Source: a virus. From it: a stretch of 23,953 bases of DNA. This document shows positions 20,565 through 23,953 of this stretch, in pieces. The stretch lies in the IMG/VR virus record IMGVR_UViG_3300025823_000017, positions 1 through 23,953 of that record; one strand, given 5' to 3'. Position numbers and translations under genes: made by a program. The notes beneath the pieces were generated by a model, which was given only the letters and a program-made list of their open reading frames with translations, was not told the DNA's origin and searched no databases. Within the stretch, counting starts at the first letter, position 1. Each line of letters begins with the position of its first letter.

Positions 20565-23500
20565 GTGCTGACGCTTACCGGACGACAGACGCGACTGATC
20601 GAAGGGGCCCCGCATCGGCTCGTGAACCTCTTCGTCCTGACCACGTACAGCGATCACGCTGCTACGCCGAAGACGGTCGAGGCCACGTACTACTGGGCGG
20701 AATCATACTTTGAGTATGACTGGGAGAACAGCGGGACGCTGCGCCAGTTCATGCCCTACGTGCAGCAGTCCGATCCGCAGCTAACGGAGAGCATGCCGCA
20801 CCTGCCGAGCGGTGCGAGCATCGAGGGCGAGCTCGTAAAGTCCTATCGGCTCGTGCTCTCGAACGTCGTCCAGGATGACGGTACGCGTCTGATGCAGACG
20901 CTCGACGGCGTCAACCTCGAGTTTGCTGACCTGGTCGTCGCCGAGCTCTTCCTGGATCCGGCGGTACCGGGTGGCGAAGATCCCGCGTCCCTCACCGGCG
21001 ACGAGCACATCGTCCTCGGCCGGTACCAGCTGTCGCAGGTGCTCGACGTCACCGAGGACTCGATTACGATCTCGTTCGATACGGAGCGAATCCAGGGCTT
21101 GCTTCCGGCTCCAGTCGTGGGCCCCGACATGTCTCCGCGGGACCTCGGGAAGCGCCCTCCGGTCCCGTACGGAGAGGTAGACAAGGTTCCGTGTCTCGCC
21201 GTGCAGGTCGGTGAGAAAACCACCCTTGCTCAGCCGCTCTCGACGACGGCTACGCAGCTCACAGTGTCGGATGCAACCGGATTCCCGGCGGCCGGTCTGG
21301 TGTACGTCGGCGGCGAGGCGATCCAGTACGCCGGCGCCAGCGCCAACACGCTGCTCAATCTGACACGCGACCCGATGCTGACGGCAGATCACAAGCAGGG
21401 CGAGCTCGTCGTGTTCATACCGCTCGAGGTCGTCTACGCGGTGGGTACGGGTGGATCCGTTACCGCAGTGCGAGACATCTGGATGCGGAGCCCGGAGACG
21501 GGCGAAGTCTTCAAGCTCAACAACACGGGTACGTTCCTGTCGAGCAATACGACCGTCATCGCCGGCGAGGATCTGGCGACCGTCTCGTGGTCGCAGACGA
21601 CCTGGCGCGCGCTGCTCGACGAGATCATCAGCAATGCGCGGGTCACGGCTCAGCCATCGTTCGAGGACCCGACATCTCCACCGACGACGGTCACCGCGAG
21701 CCAGCAGTACGATACGAACAATCGTAGGGTGAACAATGGCGACGAAGGCTGGTCCTCACCGGGGAAAGCTGATGGCAACTGGGACGAGACCAATCGCGTC
21801 TTCACGTACGACAGCACGAAGACCGACCGAAAGCTCGTCTGCGGGAACGATAGTCTGCCGACCAACGTCGTTGGCGTCCGGGCACGATTGCAAGTCTCGT
21901 TCACGATCGACGTATGGGCCGGCGGAGTCACGACAGTCGAGGTACGCGCAGCGTCTAAACGGAAGACCCAGACCGCAGATTCGCCGCTCTGGGGGACGCC
22001 TGGAATCATCGCTTCGGTCGTATCGGGTACCGGAGCCTATTCATTCGCGGGCGCCTGGCAGACTGCCAGCGGAAGCACCAGCGATAGCGAGACTGATGAG
22101 CTCTCCGATTGGGAACTCGAAGTCTTCTTTCGGGTCGATGGCGGAGGCGGTGCCGGGCAATTCCAAGCAACGGTCACGAACCTGTCGATTGAGTACGAGT
22201 ACATCTCCGCAGGACAACTGCTCGACCTCTTGAACCCCGTCGAGATTCGAGCATTCGCCGGCGGCGCGGGCGTCGAGCTCTTCGCGGACGTGGACGGTCC
22301 GATCTCACCCCCGACGGTCTGGGAGCTCGGGTACGACTTCCCCGATGAGGGCTGGACGAATGTCGATTCTGTCGATGTCGCAGTGACCGACGGCCGGCGC
22401 TTCTACAACAGTACGGCGTGGACGGAGCGGTTCTCTCTCGATTCCGATGCCAGTAACTGGTCGGCAGTTAGCGACGGATACATTGCGCTCTCAGACGAGG
22501 ATAGCCCCGCGCCGTCTGCGAACCCTTCGCTGCAGTTCGACATCACGAACCTAGTCGCATACCTAACGCTCCGCGGAGATCACGCAAACTGGTCTGGCGC
22601 CTACGTGACCAGCGGATTCAGCTATCTGGAGTTTAATCCGCCGGCGAGCGCGACGACATTCACGAGCCGCGCGACGCTCAGTGCGACGGAGAACTGGTCC
22701 GCGATGCGGTTTCGCGTATTCCTGCTCCTTCAGCCGGTCGCGATGTACGATGAGCTCTTCATTAGGTTCTACGATGGAACGGACTACGAGGAGTTCAAGA
22801 TAGTTCCATTCGTCAACTTCCAAACTGACGCGATGGTTCTCTATCTGAACCTAGACCTGTTCGATCCTTCATCCGACACGTACTACAACGCGACGTCAGG
22901 TACTCCAGACATGTCGCAGGTGTCGTCAATAGAGTTCGGTCTGACGCGGAATGCTACGGCCGGAACAGCGTACGGACTGAATCTTGGAGGCGACATCGAG
23001 CTTCGTCGATACGCTGGCGGATCGGTAGCAGCAGCGAAGACGTTCAGCAGCGAAGACTGGAGCGCACGGAAGTATCTCCGGTTCAAGGTCTTCATACCGA
23101 ATGACAACAGCGGCGCGCTGATTTCGCATCTGCGACTTCTGATCGGAGACGCGTCCGGCGAATACGTGATCTACCAATGGGCCGTCGGAGTAGATTTCGA
23201 CCTCGGGGCGGAGTCTACGCTGCTCTGCGAGCTCGGCCACCTCGCATTCCCTCAAGCGCATTTGTTCTCTTTTTCGATTGGATACGATCTCTCGATCGTC
23301 GTCAAGCTCCAATTCACAGCGGTCTATGGGTCCGACGCATCTGCCTCGAGCGTTGCAAACACGGAGCTGTACTTCTCAGACGTAGAGACGCTTGATTCCA
23401 TCCCGGCAGCGGGATTCCACGCCGCCGTCACGCCCGGATCGACGACTGATCTCGAGAGCGTCAATGATCGCTATGAGGTCGATTTCCTCCTGCGCGGATC

Positions 23501-23953
23501 TTCAGGAGACATCGAGATTCTCATCAGCGAGGACACTCCGTCCCCGATCACGGACGACCCTACGAACTACAAGAAGCTAACGATTGCCCTAGCGGACTTC
23601 GAGTCCGAGAGCAGAACGACGGCCGTCCTGAGCTCACAGGACTTCGGAACGCCCGCGGACATGTCCGACGTGCAGAACTTGCAGGTCAGGATAATCAGCC
23701 CGAACAGCGCGGATGTGGAAATCGAACTCTACTCGCTCAAGAAGACGGACGACGTCGCCGCCTATAAGGCTGCGTCAGGCGCACTCCTCGAGCATCCAGC
23801 CGACGTCGTTCGCCACATCCTCGATAAGCGCCTCGGGATCACCGACCTTGAAGCCTCATCGTGGTCGGATGCGGAGACGAATCTCGGAAGCAACGAAGTG
23901 TCGGCGCTGCTCGAGGAGCTCGGCGGTAGCTTCTACGAGATCCTGGGGAGGCT
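20565..23953 (+). CDS. Tail hub-like protein with multiple beta-rich insertions (3' end outside window)
   Basis: The GTG at 20565 begins a frame that stays open to the right edge (at least 1129 residues). There is no strong ribosome site, and it starts 2 nt after the previous stop. The core hub pattern is at ~1-380 (TYSDHAATPKTVEATYYWAE, FADLVVAELFLDP, QLTVSDATGFPAAGLVYVGG), near ~570 (GVELFADVDGP) and from ~1062 (AYKAASGALLEHPADVVRHI). The latter resembles central tail-hub proteins. At least two inserted regions (~380-545 and ~620-1060) are beta-rich, with landmarks DMSQVSSIEFGL (~782) and DMSDVQNLQVRI (~1032). They have lower GC than the rest. These are likely host-surface binding modules. 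Confidence 0.6.
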   Translation, partial: MLTLTGRQTRLIEGAPHRLVNLFVLTTYSDHAATPKTVEATYYWAESYFEYDWENSGTLRQFMPYVQQSDPQLTESMPHLPSGASIEGELVKSYRLVLSNVVQDDGTRLMQTLDGVNLEFADLVVAELFLDPAVPGGEDPASLTGDEHIVLGRYQLSQVLDVTEDSITISFDTERIQGLLPAPVVGPDMSPRDLGKRPPVPYGEVDKVPCLAVQVGEKTTLAQPLSTTATQLTVSDATGFPAAGLVYVGGEAIQYAGASANTLLNLTRDPMLTADHKQGELVVFIPLEVVYAVGTGGSVTAVRDIWMRSPETGEVFKLNNTGTFLSSNTTVIAGEDLATVSWSQTTWRALLDEIISNARVTAQPSFEDPTSPPTTVTASQQYDTNNRRVNNGDEGWSSPGKADGNWDETNRVFTYDSTKTDRKLVCGNDSLPTNVVGVRARLQVSFTIDVWAGGVTTVEVRAASKRKTQTADSPLWGTPGIIASVVSGTGAYSFAGAWQTASGSTSDSETDELSDWELEVFFRVDGGGGAGQFQATVTNLSIEYEYISAGQLLDLLNPVEIRAFAGGAGVELFADVDGPISPPTVWELGYDFPDEGWTNVDSVDVAVTDGRRFYNSTAWTERFSLDSDASNWSAVSDGYIALSDEDSPAPSANPSLQFDITNLVAYLTLRGDHANWSGAYVTSGFSYLEFNPPASATTFTSRATLSATENWSAMRFRVFLLLQPVAMYDELFIRFYDGTDYEEFKIVPFVNFQTDAMVLYLNLDLFDPSSDTYYNATSGTPDMSQVSSIEFGLTRNATAGTAYGLNLGGDIELRRYAGGSVAAAKTFSSEDWSARKYLRFKVFIPNDNSGALISHLRLLIGDASGEYVIYQWAVGVDFDLGAESTLLCELGHLAFPQAHLFSFSIGYDLSIVVKLQFTAVYGSDASASSVANTELYFSDVETLDSIPAAGFHAAVTPGSTTDLESVNDRYEVDFLLRGSSGDIEILISEDTPSPITDDPTNYKKLTIALADFESESRTTAVLSSQDFGTPADMSDVQNLQVRIISPNSADVEIELYSLKKTDDVAAYKAASGALLEHPADVVRHILDKRLGITDLEASSWSDAETNLGSNEVSALLEELGGSFYEILGR

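Overview
The window is a stretch of a high-GC, tailed, siphovirus-like phage or prophage (Caudoviricetes) with HK97-type head genes. It shows early/immunity genes, DNA-packaging genes, and the head and tail genes up to a tail-hub gene that runs off the right edge. Genes are packed tightly, with many ATGA/TGATG/TAATG overlaps. Most starts have clear AGGAGG-like ribosome binding sites. The host cannot be named from this sequence: GC-rich codon use and strong Shine-Dalgarno sites fit many high-GC bacteria. No integrase, lysis gene, tRNA, CRISPR array or insertion sequence was seen.

Layout. (1) 1-2680, leftward early operon: a small gene, a RecT-like annealing protein, a 45-aa membrane peptide, a winged-helix protein, a 76-aa protein, and a truncated gene with 78-bp tandem repeats at the left edge. 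(2) 2681-3715, regulatory region: a short XRE repressor transcribed leftward and a small Cro-like HTH protein transcribed rightward, with divergent promoters. At least four copies of a 15-bp ATCGG-N5-CCGAT operator-like site overlap the predicted promoters. (3) 3719-6334, rightward replication/recombination operon: a replisome-organiser-like initiator carrying a telomere-like G-quadruplex repeat, a loader-like protein ending in an SSB-type tip (DDVPF), a zinc-ribbon protein, a membrane peptide, a RusA resolvase and an HTH plus MazG-like fusion. (4) 6340-6749: a single leftward ribbon-helix-helix regulator divergent from the late genes, with a promoter and an inverted repeat between them. (5) 6750-9523, packaging: HNH endonuclease, candidate cos region, a possible leader peptide, TerS (P27 type) and TerL. 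(6) 9520-14439, head: small membrane protein, portal with a C-terminal extension, U35 protease, a spacer with paired hairpin repeats, major capsid protein, a capsid-associated protein and a small accessory protein. (7) 14443-16248, connectors: adaptor, gp10-like protein and two tail-completion/terminator-like proteins. (8) 16265-23953, tail: tube protein, a short tape measure (602 aa, no chaperone genes before it), a distal-tail-like protein and a large hub protein.

How it works together. The divergent repressor/Cro pair probably decides between lysogeny and lytic growth by controlling both the leftward recombination operon and the rightward replication operon. The replication genes appear to recruit the host helicase, because no phage helicase or polymerase is seen here. 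HNH, TerS and TerL would cut and package DNA into an HK97-type procapsid matured by the U35 protease. The tail proteins carry several inserted beta-rich, carbohydrate-binding-like modules, which are the likeliest host-range determinants. No wholly new system is proven. The observations most worth following up are the shared tail modules, the SSB-like tip on the loader, the operator family, the structured repeats before the capsid gene and the recently expanded repeat gene at the left edge.
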